A stretch of DNA of 64,000 bases from Buchnera aphidicola (Anoecia corni) (lineage in GTDB: Bacteria > Pseudomonadota > Gammaproteobacteria > Enterobacterales > Enterobacteriaceae), in the NCBI RefSeq assembly GCF_964056675.1, contig NZ_OZ060371.1, positions 434,001 to 498,000 on the forward strand, read 5' to 3'. The notes beneath the pieces are model-generated. The model searched no databases and was not told where the DNA came from. It saw nothing but the letters and a program-made list of their open reading frames with translations. This document shows positions 39,516 to 48,127 of this stretch, piece by piece; the first letter of the stretch is position 1, and each line of letters opens with the position of its first letter. Both the position numbers and the translations under genes were made by a program.

Positions 39516-39905
39516 TTATACACGTCTTTTTTTAGGAGGACGACATCCATTATGTGGTATAGGAGTTACATCTGTAATATTAGTAATTTTAAATCCAGCA
39601 GAGTTTAATGCTCTAATTGTAGATTCCCTTCCAGGTCCAGGACCTTTCACCATTACTTCTAAATTTTTTATACCATAATCTTTTACTAATTCAGAGCACC
39701 TTTCTGCTGCTACTTGTGCTGCAAAAGGAGTAGATTTTCTAGATCCTCTAAAACCAGATCCTCCGGCAGTTGCCCATCCTAAAACATTTCCTTGTTTATC
39801 AGTAATAGTAACTATAGTATTATTAAATGAAGCATGAATATGTGCTATTCCGTCCATAACTTGCTTTTTTACTCGTTTACGAGTACGTATTGTGGTTTTT
39901 GCCAT
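39516..39905 (-). CDS. rpsK: 30S ribosomal protein S11
   Basis: A 129-residue protein, exactly the E. coli length when started at MAKTTIRTRK (39905); an upstream extension of seven codons reaches toward rpsM and is not family sequence. Blocks GIAHIHASFNNTIVTITD, WATAGGSGFRGSRKSTPFAAQ (split) and the end IPHNGCRPPKKRRV are intact. Lies on the 30S platform near the mRNA exit. 21 nt after rpsM. Confidence 0.98.
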   Translation of the reverse strand: MAKTTIRTRKRVKKQVMDGIAHIHASFNNTIVTITDKQGNVLGWATAGGSGFRGSRKSTPFAAQVAAERCSELVKDYGIKNLEVMVKGPGPGRESTIRALNSAGFKITNITDVTPIPHNGCRPPKKRRV

Positions 39906-39926
39906 GATTCTTTTATAAAACTCCAA

Positions 39927-40283
39927 TTATTTTTTTATAGATTTTCTAGGACCTTTACATGTTCTTGCATTAGTTTTAGTCCTTTGACCCCGTACCGGTA
40001 ATCCTTTTCTATGCCTTAACCCTCTATAACAGCCTAAATCTATTAAACGTTTAATGCTTAGCGTTTTTTCTCTTCTTAAATCTCCTTCTACAATAAATTT
40101 AGAAATAGCTGTTCTTAATAAATCTATCTGCGAATCATTTAAGTCTTTTACTTTATTATCTTCATTAATACTTATACTTTGACAAATTAACCTAGAACTA
40201 GAAATGCCAATCCCGTATATTTTTGTTAAAGCTATTATTATATGTTTATGATCAGGAATATTAATTCCTGCAATACGAGCCAT
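39927..40283 (-). CDS. rpsM: 30S ribosomal protein S13
   Basis: A 118-residue head protein (E. coli 118) that contacts the P-site tRNA and the 50S bridge. MARIAGINIPDHKHIIIALT start, helix-two-turn-helix GIGISSSRL, and the basic tail GLRHRKGLPVRGQRTKTNAR (with NARTCKGPRK following) are seen. First gene of the alpha operon; the 96-nt gap after rpmJ is where the E. coli S4 control site lies. Confidence 0.98.
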   Translation of the reverse strand: MARIAGINIPDHKHIIIALTKIYGIGISSSRLICQSISINEDNKVKDLNDSQIDLLRTAISKFIVEGDLRREKTLSIKRLIDLGCYRGLRHRKGLPVRGQRTKTNARTCKGPRKSIKK

Positions 40284-40379
40284 AAAAACTCCTAATTATT
40301 ATAATACAAAAATGAATTATTTATACTACAGTTTTATTTAAAACAATATAACTTATTAATTTTTTAATTTAAATATGAT

Positions 40380-40496
40380 TTATCCTTGTCTCTGTTTATG
40401 TTTTGGATCACTAATACAATATACACGAATCACATTTTTTCTACGCACTATTTTGCAATTTCTACATAATTTTTTTACTGATGCTCTTACTTTCAT
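40380..40496 (-). CDS. rpmJ: 50S ribosomal protein L36
   Basis: A 38-residue zinc-ribbon protein, same length as E. coli L36, found by reading between secY and rpsM. It begins MKVRASVKKLC and has the zinc ligand pattern C-x2-C (CRNC), then Cys in VYCISD and His in PKHKQRQG. The ATG at 40496 is 29 nt after the end of secY. Last gene of the spc operon. Confidence 0.97.
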   Translation of the reverse strand: MKVRASVKKLCRNCKIVRRKNVIRVYCISDPKHKQRQG

Positions 40497-40525
40497 TTGT
40501 AGATCTCAATATTTTTAATATATAA

Positions 40526-41869
40526 CTATTTTTTTTTATTGTTAAAATATAAATTAGATTTTTTTAAAATAACATCGTACTGATTCGATAAAATTAAAGT
40601 TTGTATTTGAGTTATAAAATCTATTATTACTACGACAACTATCAATAATGATGTGCCTCCAAAATAAAATGGCATATTAAAAATATTTTTTATAAATTCT
40701 GGCATCAAACAAATAAATATCATATATACAGAACCAATACATGTTAACTTCAACATAATATTACTAATATACTTTTCTGTCTTTTCTCCTGGTCTAATAC
40801 CTGGAATAAAAGCTCCTGATTTTTTTAAATTATCTGCAGTTTCTCTTGGATTAAAAGCTAATTGGCTGTAAAAAAAACAAAAAAATACTATTGATGTAGC
40901 ATATAATAAAATATAAAAAATATGACTAAACTTAAAAAACAAAATAATTTTACATAATAAATTTAAATTGTCTAAGTGCTTACCCAAATACCAAGATGCT
41001 ATAGTAGAAGGAAAAATTAACATGCTAGATGAAAATATTGCTGGCATAACACCAGACATATTTAACTTTAATGGTAAATGAGTATTTTGAGTAGAATATA
41101 TTCTACTGCCTCGTTGACGACCAGCATAACGTATAGTTATTTGTCTTTGACAACGTTCAGTGAAAACTACAAAAAAAATAGACAATACAATAATAATCAT
41201 AACAACTATGTATTGCAATATAGTGTACTCATTATTATGAAATTGGTTAACTATTTTACTAAAAGTTGAAGGAAATCCTGATAAAATACTAATAAATATT
41301 AGTATAGATGTTCCATTTCCTAAACCATATTCAGTAATGAGCTCACTTAACCACATTAAAAACAATGATCCTGAAATTAAACTAAATATAGCAATAAAAT
41401 AAAAATAAATATCAGGATTAAGAATAAAATATTTCATTCCAGATAAAAATGGAAGGCTAGTAGCCAATCCAACCGCTTGAAAAATAGCCAAGAATAATGT
41501 TAGGTATCTTACATATTTATTAATTTTTTTACTTCCTAATTCTCCTTCTTTTTTTAGCTTAGAAAAAGTTGGATAAGCTAAAGTTAATACTTGAATAATA
41601 ATAGATGCTGAAATATACGGCATAATTCCTAGCGCGAATATAGAAGCCCTACTTAAAGATCCACCAGAAAACATATTAAATATGTCAAAAATTCCACTAG
41701 AATTAGAATATATAATTTTTGACAATACTGGAATATTAATTCCAGGTATAGGAATAAACGAACCAATGCGAAAAACAATAATAGAAAAAATAAAAAATAT
41801 CGTTCTTCTTTTTAATTCAATTATTCCTTTATTATAATTTTTATAATAGTTAATCAATTTATGTTCCAT
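40526..41869 (-). CDS. secY: Preprotein translocase subunit SecY
   Basis: A 447-residue channel protein with ten membrane segments (E. coli 443). Conserved: FRIGSFIPIPGINIP at the start, plug and second-helix region FNMFSGGSLSRASIFALGIMPYI (split), the cytosolic loop GRQRGSRIYSTQNTHLPLKLN and the RPGEKTEKYI loop. Needed for inner membrane insertion and export of proteins such as CyoA and PpiD. It follows rplO by 6 nt within the spc operon. Confidence 0.97.
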   Translation of the reverse strand: MEHKLINYYKNYNKGIIELKRRTIFFIFSIIVFRIGSFIPIPGINIPVLSKIIYSNSSGIFDIFNMFSGGSLSRASIFALGIMPYISASIIIQVLTLAYPTFSKLKKEGELGSKKINKYVRYLTLFLAIFQAVGLATSLPFLSGMKYFILNPDIYFYFIAIFSLISGSLFLMWLSELITEYGLGNGTSILIFISILSGFPSTFSKIVNQFHNNEYTILQYIVVMIIIVLSIFFVVFTERCQRQITIRYAGRQRGSRIYSTQNTHLPLKLNMSGVMPAIFSSSMLIFPSTIASWYLGKHLDNLNLLCKIILFFKFSHIFYILLYATSIVFFCFFYSQLAFNPRETADNLKKSGAFIPGIRPGEKTEKYISNIMLKLTCIGSVYMIFICLMPEFIKNIFNMPFYFGGTSLLIVVVVIIDFITQIQTLILSNQYDVILKKSNLYFNNKKK

Positions 41870-41875
41870 AATAAA

Positions 41876-42316
41876 TTATTCATTTTTAATTGCTCCACCA
41901 CATGATTCTATTACTGAACGCGCTCCTTTTGTAACAGATAAACCTTCTACTATAAGAGATTTTTTTAAAGTACCATGTAAAATAATTTTGACATACTTTA
42001 CATTGTTATTTATGATATTATGTTTTTTTAATTCATTAATAGTAATAACATGTTTAGTATTTATTTTATTTAAATCTGATAAACGAACTTCTACTGTTAG
42101 CTTTTTTTTTCGAGAAAAAAAACCAAATTTAGGAGATCGTCTATATAAAGGAGTTTGCCCTCCTTCAAACGTTCTACTAATTTTTTTCCCACTTCTAGAC
42201 TTTTGTCCTTTATGACCTCTACCACATGTCTTTCCTAACCCTGAACCAATTCCTCTTCCAACTCTTTTTTTTCTTGTAATAGAACCTTTTTTTGAAGAAA
42301 TAGTATTTAAATGCAT
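41876..42316 (-). CDS. rplO: 50S ribosomal protein L15
   Basis: A 146-residue late-assembly protein (E. coli 144). The glycine/lysine-rich N-terminus RVGRGIGSGLGKTCGRGHKGQ threads into 23S rRNA; the globular part ends with GARSVIESCGGAI. One nucleotide separates it from rpmD, implying coupled translation. Confidence 0.98.
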   Translation of the reverse strand: MHLNTISSKKGSITRKKRVGRGIGSGLGKTCGRGHKGQKSRSGKKISRTFEGGQTPLYRRSPKFGFFSRKKKLTVEVRLSDLNKINTKHVITINELKKHNIINNNVKYVKIILHGTLKKSLIVEGLSVTKGARSVIESCGGAIKNE

Positions 42317-42317
42317 A

Positions 42318-42506
42318 TTAAAATTCCTTTACTACTAACATGTAGGATACTAATTTTATCATTCCTTGCAAGGAAGGAGTATTTTTTCTTACAACAGTAT
42401 GTCCTATATACCTAAGTCCTAATCCTTTTAAAGTAGCTTTATGTTTCGGCAATATTCCTATAGAACTTTTGGTTTGAGTAATTGTTACACTATCATTATT
42501 TATCAT
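42318..42506 (-). CDS. rpmD: 50S ribosomal protein L30
   Basis: A 62-residue protein (E. coli 59). VTITQTKSSIGILPKHKATL and GLGLRYIGHTVVRKNTPSLQGM (both as adjoining blocks) match the family along the full length. GGAG lies 11 nt before the ATG. Between rpsE and rplO in the spc order. Confidence 0.97.
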   Translation of the reverse strand: MINNDSVTITQTKSSIGILPKHKATLKGLGLRYIGHTVVRKNTPSLQGMIKLVSYMLVVKEF

Positions 42507-42514
42507 GTTTTTTT

Positions 42515-43024
42515 TTACTCCACTATTTCACTAATAAGTTTGTTTCTCTTTTTAGCTATCATAGAAGGAGATCGCATTCTAGATAAACCATCTAATGTAG
42601 CTCTAACTACATTAATAGGATTAGTAGATCCATACGTTTTAGCTAAAACATTATGTATCCCTGAGACTTCTAAAACAGCACGCATAGCACCTCCTGCTAT
42701 AATACCTGTCCCTTCTGAAGCTGGTTTCATGAAAATATTTGATCCAGTGTGAGATCCTGTAACTGCATGTTGCAACGTTCCTCTATTTAACGGAATACTA
42801 ATCATATTTTTTCGTGCTTTTTCCATAGCTTTTTGAATAGCTGCAGGGACTTCTTTAGCTTTTCCATATCCAAATCCCACTTTTCCACGTCCATTCCCTA
42901 CAACTGTTAATGCAGTAAAAGAAAAAACCCTACCACCTTTAACAGTTTTAGATACTCTATTAACAGCTACTAATTTTTCTTTTAAATCTCCCTGAGACAT
43001 ATTCTTTTTTTCAAATTTTGACAT
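42515..43024 (-). CDS. rpsE: 30S ribosomal protein S5
   Basis: A 169-residue protein (E. coli 167) involved in decoding accuracy and mRNA entry. Conserved NRVSKTVKGGRVFSFTALTV, VGFGYGKAKEVPAAIQKA and the C-terminal domain MRAVLEVSGIHNVLAK. Family member along its whole length with no indel of note. Confidence 0.98.
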   Translation of the reverse strand: MSKFEKKNMSQGDLKEKLVAVNRVSKTVKGGRVFSFTALTVVGNGRGKVGFGYGKAKEVPAAIQKAMEKARKNMISIPLNRGTLQHAVTGSHTGSNIFMKPASEGTGIIAGGAMRAVLEVSGIHNVLAKTYGSTNPINVVRATLDGLSRMRSPSMIAKKRNKLISEIVE

Positions 43025-43035
43025 CCTATTTTACC

Positions 43036-43398
43036 TTAAAAATTAAGTCCTGTTTTTCGTGCTGACATTGCTAATTCTTTTACACGACCATGATATTTAA
43101 AACCAGAACGATCGAAGGAAACTTTTTTAATACCTTTTTCTAAAGCTCTTTTAGCTATTTCTTTTCCAATAATTGAAGCAGATATTTTATTTCCAGTTCC
43201 TTTTTTACTCTTTATGATCTTTTTTTCTAAAGTACAAGCTGATGCTATAATTGTACAAGAATCTGAGTTAATTACTTGAGCATATATATGTTTTGAAGTA
43301 CGATGAACAACTAATCGAATTACTTTTAACTCTTTTAATTTTTCTCTTGTCTTACGTGCTCTACGTAATCTAGACATTTTTTTAATATTAGGATTCAT
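43036..43398 (-). CDS. rplR: 50S ribosomal protein L18
   Basis: A 120-residue 5S rRNA-binding protein (E. coli 117). The basic N-terminus with RRARKTREKLKEL, then RLVVHRTSKHIYAQVI, GKEIAKRALEKGIKKVSFDRSG (split) and YHGRVKELAMSARKTGLNF are seen. It works with L5 on the 5S rRNA encoded at 29624-29742. Confidence 0.98.
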   Translation of the reverse strand: MNPNIKKMSRLRRARKTREKLKELKVIRLVVHRTSKHIYAQVINSDSCTIIASACTLEKKIIKSKKGTGNKISASIIGKEIAKRALEKGIKKVSFDRSGFKYHGRVKELAMSARKTGLNF

Positions 43399-43403
43399 AT
43401 AAA

Positions 43404-43940
43404 TTATTTCTTTTTTGCCTCTTTAATTCGAACTTTCTCATTTTCATAACGTATACCTTTTCCTTTATAAGGCTCTGGAATTCTATAACTACGCAAATTC
43501 GACGCTACTTGACCAACTAACTGTTTATTAGCACTTTTTAATATAATTTCAGTCGTAGATGGGCTTTCTGCTAATACACCTTTTGGTAAAATATATTCAA
43601 CGTTGTGCGAATATCCTAATGACATATTAATAACATTTTTTTTTGATAAAGCAATTCTATATCCGACACCTGATAACTTTAACTTTTTTACAAATCCTAC
43701 AGAAACTCCAACTATCATTGAAGATATAATCGATCTAGCAGTACCTGCTTGAGCCCAACTTTTAGAATCATCAATCTTAGTATTGAAAATTAAAACATTA
43801 CTCTTGTACCGTACATTAACATATCTATGTATTTTATACGATAAAGAATCGAATGATCCTGTTATATGAATTATTGGATAATTTAAAACAATTTTTACTT
43901 CTTTCGGAACAATAATAGGTAATTTTGCAATTCTAGACAT
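43404..43940 (-). CDS. rplF: 50S ribosomal protein L6
   Basis: A 178-residue protein (E. coli 177) near the factor-binding centre. Starts MSRIAKLPIIVP; the second domain has KLKLSGVGYRIAL, GYSHNVEYILPKGV and the end PEPYKGKGIRYENEKVRIKE (with AKKK after). The N-terminal domain is more diverged than the C-terminal one. Confidence 0.98.
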   Translation of the reverse strand: MSRIAKLPIIVPKEVKIVLNYPIIHITGSFDSLSYKIHRYVNVRYKSNVLIFNTKIDDSKSWAQAGTARSIISSMIVGVSVGFVKKLKLSGVGYRIALSKKNVINMSLGYSHNVEYILPKGVLAESPSTTEIILKSANKQLVGQVASNLRSYRIPEPYKGKGIRYENEKVRIKEAKKK

Positions 43941-43956
43941 ACATATACTACTCCAA

Positions 43957-44352
43957 TTAAGCTACATAACAAATTATTTCACCACCTAATCCTATTTTAC
44001 GGGCATTTTTATCTGTCATAACTCCTTTAGAAGTAGATAGAATAGAAATTCCAAAACCATCCATAACTCTAGGAATGAATTGTTTCTTTTTATATATTCT
44101 AAAACTAGGACGACTTGCTCGTTCTATTTTTTCTATAACAGCATTACCCTGAAAATATTTTAAAAGTATTTCTAAAAAAAATATTTTTTTATTTTTTTTT
44201 ACCATAACATCTAAAATATATCCTTCTTCTTTTAATACTTTACTAATTGCTAATTTAATATTTGAAAAACTGACCATTACTGAAATTTTATTAGAAGCCT
44301 GACTGTTTCGTATACGAGTTAACATATCTGAAATAGGATCTTGCATGCTCAA
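43957..44352 (-). CDS. rpsH: 30S ribosomal protein S8
   Basis: A 131-residue primary 16S-binding protein (E. coli 130) and, in E. coli, translational repressor of the spc operon. MSMQDPISDMLTRIRN start and STSKGVMTDKNARKIGLGGE near the end are intact. The first codon is TTG (44352), 9 nt after AAGGAG; the ATG two codons later is too far from it. This keeps the E. coli MSMQDP start. Confidence 0.97.
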   Translation of the reverse strand: MSMQDPISDMLTRIRNSQASNKISVMVSFSNIKLAISKVLKEEGYILDVMVKKNKKIFFLEILLKYFQGNAVIEKIERASRPSFRIYKKKQFIPRVMDGFGISILSTSKGVMTDKNARKIGLGGEIICYVA

Positions 44353-44447
44353 TTAAATTTTCTCCTTTTAAATCTTTCTACTATATATATATACTTAACT
44401 AATCAATATAAATATTAGAAATGTTATTCTTTTTATACTACATATAG

Positions 44448-44753
44448 CTACCAACTAGCTTTTCTTAAACCTGGTATTTCTCCTCTCATAGCAGATTCTC
44501 GTACTTTCATCCTACTTAATCCAAATTTTCTTAAATAAGCATGAGGTCTTCCTGTTTGACGACATCTATTCCTTTGTCTACAAATACTCGAATCTCTTGG
44601 TAATGATTGTAATTTTAAAACAGCATTAAAACGTACTTCTTCTTTTAAATTAGAATTCAAAATAATAGACTTTAATTTCTTTCTTACGTTTAAAAATTTT
44701 TTAGCCAAATAAATACGTTTAACTTCTCTAGCCTTCATTGATTGTTTAGCCAT
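44448..44753 (-). CDS. rpsN: 30S ribosomal protein S14
   Basis: A 101-residue long-form S14 (E. coli 101) without the zinc cysteines. MAKQSMKAREVKR start, LPRDSSICRQRNRCRQTGRP and the end FGLSRMKVRESAMRGEIPGL (followed by RKASW) are present. The 95-nt gap to rpsH is longer than usual for this operon and contains AT repeats. Confidence 0.98.
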   Translation of the reverse strand: MAKQSMKAREVKRIYLAKKFLNVRKKLKSIILNSNLKEEVRFNAVLKLQSLPRDSSICRQRNRCRQTGRPHAYLRKFGLSRMKVRESAMRGEIPGLRKASW

Positions 44754-44774
44754 AATATTAGATAATTCCTATCT

Positions 44775-45314
44775 TTAATTTCGAAATGGAAAATTGAACG
44801 CAGATAATAATTCATATCCTTCAGCACTTGATAAAGAAGTAGTTGCAACAGTAACGTTTAAACCTCTTATTTTATCTATTTTATCATAATTAATTTCTGG
44901 GAAAATAATTTGTTCTTTTATTCCAAAATTATAATTTCCCTGTCCATCAAAAGAAGAACGTGGAAATCCTCTAAAATCGCGAATTCTAGGTATAGCTATT
45001 GCTATTAAACGATGAAAAAAATCCCACTTTCTTTTTCCTCTTAAAGTAACCTTACATCCTATAGGATACCCCTTTCGAATTTTAAATCCAGCTACTGATT
45101 TTCGAACTTTAGTAATTAATGGTTTTTGACCTGAAATTAACGATAAATCTGATACAGCATTATTTAATATTTTTTTATCTGATATAGCTGTTCCAACACC
45201 CATGTTTAAAACAATTTTTTCTATCCTAGGAACTTGCATTATAGAACTATAATTAAATTTAACCATAAGTTTCTTTACAACAACACTATTAAAATAATTA
45301 TATAATATAGACAT
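44775..45314 (-). CDS. rplE: 50S ribosomal protein L5
   Basis: A 179-residue 5S rRNA-binding protein, exactly the E. coli length when started at MSILYNYFN (45314). An in-frame extension to 45353 reads into the end of rplX and is not family sequence. Conserved VPRIEKIVLNMGVG, GQKPLITKVRKSVAGFKIRKG (split), GRGNYNFG-type block as GQGNYNFGIKEQIIFPEI, and end LLSAFNFPFRN. Confidence 0.97.
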   Translation of the reverse strand: MSILYNYFNSVVVKKLMVKFNYSSIMQVPRIEKIVLNMGVGTAISDKKILNNAVSDLSLISGQKPLITKVRKSVAGFKIRKGYPIGCKVTLRGKRKWDFFHRLIAIAIPRIRDFRGFPRSSFDGQGNYNFGIKEQIIFPEINYDKIDKIRGLNVTVATTSLSSAEGYELLSAFNFPFRN

Positions 45315-45336
45315 ATAAATAGTCCTTTTTTTCTTT

Positions 45337-45654
45337 TTATATAAGCATTTCATTACTGGACTTAAAAAATCTAATTTTTTTTCCTGATTGAAATTTAAAC
45401 CCTATTTTTTCTGATTTTCCAGTTTTTGTATTTAAAATACCTACATTAGAAATATGAATATAAGCCTCTTGCTTTATAATTCCCCCGCTTTTATTTTGAG
45501 AAGGAACCGACTTTTGATGTTTAGTTACTATATTAACTCCTTGTACTATGACCTTATTTCTATCTGATCTTATTTCAATAACTTTTCCAATTTTTCCTTT
45601 ATCTCTTCCTGATAAAATCATTACTGTATCATTTTTGCGAATTTTGGCTGCCAT
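45337..45654 (-). CDS. rplX: 50S ribosomal protein L24
   Basis: A 105-residue assembly-initiator protein (E. coli 104). The KOW motif region reads KIRKNDTVMILSGRDKGKIG, followed by VQGVNIVTKHQKSVPSQNKSGG (split) and an end RFFKSSNEMLI. Within the spc operon between rplN and rplE. Confidence 0.98.
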   Translation of the reverse strand: MAAKIRKNDTVMILSGRDKGKIGKVIEIRSDRNKVIVQGVNIVTKHQKSVPSQNKSGGIIKQEAYIHISNVGILNTKTGKSEKIGFKFQSGKKIRFFKSSNEMLI

Positions 45655-45664
45655 AACTTTACCT

Positions 45665-46036
45665 CTATATTACTTCTGAAGCTAAAGAAACAATTTTCAT
45701 AAATTTTTCGTTACGTAATTCTCTAGTAACAGGACCAAAAATTCTAGTTCCAACTAATTGTTCATTAATATTATTTAACAAAACACAAGAATTTCTATCA
45801 AATCTAATTAACGAACCATCAGATCTCCTGATACCTTTCCTTGTTCTTATTACTACAGCTTTAAGAACATCTCCTTTTTTTACTTTTCCTCTTGGGATCG
45901 CTTCTTTGATAGCTATTTTAATGATGTCTCCAATGTTTGCATATCTTCTTTTCGAACCACCTAACACTTTTATGCAAACTGCTAATTTAGCACCTGAGTT
46001 ATCAGCTACATTAAGAACAGTTTCTACTTGTATCAT
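45665..46036 (-). CDS. rplN: 50S ribosomal protein L14
   Basis: A 123-residue protein (E. coli 123), first gene of the spc operon, forming bridges to the 30S subunit. VADNSGAKLAVCIKVLGGS, IKEAIPRGKVKKGDVLKAVV and DRNSCVLLNNINEQLVGTRI (adjoining) show full conservation. The 141-nt gap before it marks the S10/spc boundary; a promoter is likely there. Confidence 0.98.
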   Translation of the reverse strand: MIQVETVLNVADNSGAKLAVCIKVLGGSKRRYANIGDIIKIAIKEAIPRGKVKKGDVLKAVVIRTRKGIRRSDGSLIRFDRNSCVLLNNINEQLVGTRIFGPVTRELRNEKFMKIVSLASEVI

Positions 46037-46177
46037 TTTAAATATTATCTCTTTTTATATTCACAAAACTGTAAAATATAGCTATATTATTCGTATAAAA
46101 CTTATATGAACATTTAATGATATTAAACTACATACTTATTTTTATATATAATAATACTATATTGAATTTTAATTAAA

Positions 46178-46432
46178 TTAAATAACTATTTTCTTAACTA
46201 TACGTACTAATTTCCATGATTTAGTCTTAGAAATAGGACGGCACTCTTGTACTTTTACAATATCTCCTACAGAACATTCATTGTTTTCATCATGAATATG
46301 TAATTTAGTAGTACGTTTTATGAATTTTTTATATAAATTGTGTTTTACTAACTTTTCTATTATTACTGTAGCTGACTTATACATTTTATTGCTACTTATT
46401 TTTCCTTGTAATATATTTTTTTTTTTAACCAT
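46178..46432 (-). CDS. rpsQ: 30S ribosomal protein S17
   Basis: An 84-residue OB-fold primary binder of 16S rRNA (E. coli 84). Conserved LQGKISSNKMYKSATVIIEK and GDIVKVQECRPISKTKSWKL. Its ATG lies within the end of rpmC, overlapping by 8 nt (ATGGTTAA), so translation is coupled. Last gene of the S10 operon. Confidence 0.97.
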   Translation of the reverse strand: MVKKKNILQGKISSNKMYKSATVIIEKLVKHNLYKKFIKRTTKLHIHDENNECSVGDIVKVQECRPISKTKSWKLVRIVKKIVI

Positions 46433-46625
46433 TATCTTTATGCCTTTTTTCCATAAAAATAGTTTTAGTTCTAGAAATTTGCTTTCTAATTTTTTTTAAT
46501 AAATGAGTCTGTTTTAATTTTCCTGACGACAATTGCATTTTTAAATTAAACTGTTCTCTGTAAAAAATCATTAACTGTTCATAAATTTCACTTTTTTTTA
46601 AAGAACGTAATTTATCTATTAACAT
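46425..46625 (-). CDS. rpmC: 50S ribosomal protein L29
   Basis: A 66-residue two-helix protein at the tunnel exit (E. coli 63), near the trigger-factor docking site. Family block REQFNLKMQLSSGKLKQTHL is intact. Started at the ATG at 46625, 7 nt after GAGAG; a TTG start eight codons earlier is possible but lies deeper in rplP. It overlaps the 3' end of rplP by 14 nt and rpsQ by 8 nt, a compression not seen in E. coli. Confidence 0.95.
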   Translation of the reverse strand: MLIDKLRSLKKSEIYEQLMIFYREQFNLKMQLSSGKLKQTHLLKKIRKQISRTKTIFMEKRHKDNG

Positions 46626-47037
46626 GTACAATCTCTCGTTTATTAACAAATATAGTTTTTATAGGCAATTTTGATGATGCTAATTTAAATGCTTTTCTAG
46701 ATATTTCTTCAGAAATTCCTGAAATCTCGTATAAAATTTTTCCAGGTTGAACTAATGCAACCCAATATTCAACATTACCTTTTCCTTTTCCCATTCTAAC
46801 TTCTAATGGTTTTTGAGTAATAGGCTTATCTGGAAAAACACGGATCCATACTTTTCCCTGTCTTTTTATAAACCGAGAAATAGTTCTTCTAGCTGATTCA
46901 ATTTGTTTTGCTGTCAGTCGTCCTCGATCTACTGCCTTTAAACCAAACATTCCAAAACTAATCTCATCTCCTACTACTATACCTCGATTACGTCCTTTAT
47001 GCATTTTTCGAAACTTAGTACGTTTTGGTTGCATCAT
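46612..47037 (-). CDS. rplP: 50S ribosomal protein L16
   Basis: A 141-residue protein (E. coli 136) at the A site of the large subunit. MMQPKRTKFRKMHKGRNRG start (aligned to MLQPKRT), WIRVFPDKPITQKPLEVRMG and NVEYWVALVQPGKILYEISG (adjoining) are conserved. The C-terminus is extended by a few residues (REIVHVNR) that run into the rpmC start, likely after loss of the ancestral stop. Confidence 0.97.
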   Translation of the reverse strand: MMQPKRTKFRKMHKGRNRGIVVGDEISFGMFGLKAVDRGRLTAKQIESARRTISRFIKRQGKVWIRVFPDKPITQKPLEVRMGKGKGNVEYWVALVQPGKILYEISGISEEISRKAFKLASSKLPIKTIFVNKREIVHVNR

Positions 47038-47053
47038 AATAAATTTTTATCCT

Positions 47054-47761
47054 TTATCTTCTATTCTTTTTTTTCTTTCTGGAAAGTAAAGTAGGTTTTT
47101 CTAATTTATCTAACTCTTCAACTGAAGACATTCCTCCTAATATCTCTCCTTTAAAAATCCATACTTTAACACCAACTATTCCATATGTAGTTTTAGCTAT
47201 CGAAGAATTATATTCTATATTAGCCCTTAAAGTATGCAATGGAACTCTACCTTCTCTATACCATTCTGTTCTAGCTATTTCAGCTCCTCCCAACCTTCCA
47301 CTTACTTCTACTTTTATTCCTTTTGCTCCTTGTCTCATAGAATTTTGGACAGCTCTTTTCATGGCACGACGAAACATAACTCTTCTCTCTAATTGAGAGA
47401 CAATATTATCTGATACTAATTTTGCATCTAGTTCAGGTTTTTTTATTTCTGCAATATTTATTTGTGCAGGAATACCAGTAATATTTAAAATTTCTGATCT
47501 TAATTTTTCTATATCTTCGCCTTTCTTTCCTATGACTATCCCCGGCCTAGCTGAATAGATTGTAATTCTTATACTCTTAGATAACCTTTCTATTACTATT
47601 TTTGATACTGATGCTTTTAATAGTTTTTTATTTAAAAATTCTCGTACGACAAAATCGCTATGCAAATTATTCGCAAAATTTTTACTATTAGAAAACCAGA
47701 TTGAATTCCATTTTTTAACAATTCCTAACCTCATTCCATTAGGATGAACTTTTTGTCCCAT
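47054..47761 (-). CDS. rpsC: 30S ribosomal protein S3
   Basis: A 235-residue protein (E. coli 233) at the mRNA entry channel. MGQKVHPNGMRLGIVKKWNS start; KH domain GXXG loop PGIVIGKKGEDIEKLR; and C-terminal domain GRLGGAEIARTEWYREGRVP (followed by LHTLRANI) are all present. Ends with a Lys/Arg tail. Confidence 0.98.
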   Translation of the reverse strand: MGQKVHPNGMRLGIVKKWNSIWFSNSKNFANNLHSDFVVREFLNKKLLKASVSKIVIERLSKSIRITIYSARPGIVIGKKGEDIEKLRSEILNITGIPAQINIAEIKKPELDAKLVSDNIVSQLERRVMFRRAMKRAVQNSMRQGAKGIKVEVSGRLGGAEIARTEWYREGRVPLHTLRANIEYNSSIAKTTYGIVGVKVWIFKGEILGGMSSVEELDKLEKPTLLSRKKKKNRR

Positions 47762-47780
47762 ATTATATTACTCCAAAAAC

Positions 47781-48113
47781 TTAAGTGTCAGAAACAACTA
47801 CTGTTATATGACTTGTTCGCTTTAAAATACGATCTGAACGTCCCTTAGCTCTCGGCATCATACGTTTCATTGTAGGTCCTTCATCTGCAAATATTTTTAT
47901 GATTTTCAGTTTTTTTGAATCACAACTATTATTATGTTCGGCATTTGCAATAGCAGATTGAAGAGTCATTCTAACAAAATGAGCAGCTTTTTTTTTTAAA
48001 AAGTTTAATATATTCATAGCTACTAAAACATTTTTTCCCCGTATTAAATCAGCAATTAATCGCACTTTTTGAGCTGAAGAACGAGCTTTACAATATTTTG
48101 CTAAAATTTCCAT
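47781..48113 (-). CDS. rplV: 50S ribosomal protein L22
   Basis: A 110-residue protein (E. coli 110) whose beta hairpin lines the exit tunnel. ARSSAQKVRLIADLIRGKNV, SAIANAEHNN and the hairpin PTMKRMMPRAKGRSDRILKR are intact, with the end HITVVVSDT. Confidence 0.98.
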   Translation of the reverse strand: MEILAKYCKARSSAQKVRLIADLIRGKNVLVAMNILNFLKKKAAHFVRMTLQSAIANAEHNNSCDSKKLKIIKIFADEGPTMKRMMPRAKGRSDRILKRTSHITVVVSDT

Positions 48114-48127
48114 TGTTATACCTTTAA

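Noticed and set aside
42441..42752. A 103-codon plus-strand frame, and similar ones opposite rplB, rplW, rplD, tuf and rpoA
   Set aside because: Exact antisense shadows of strongly conserved ribosomal or factor genes, with codon patterns set by the other strand.
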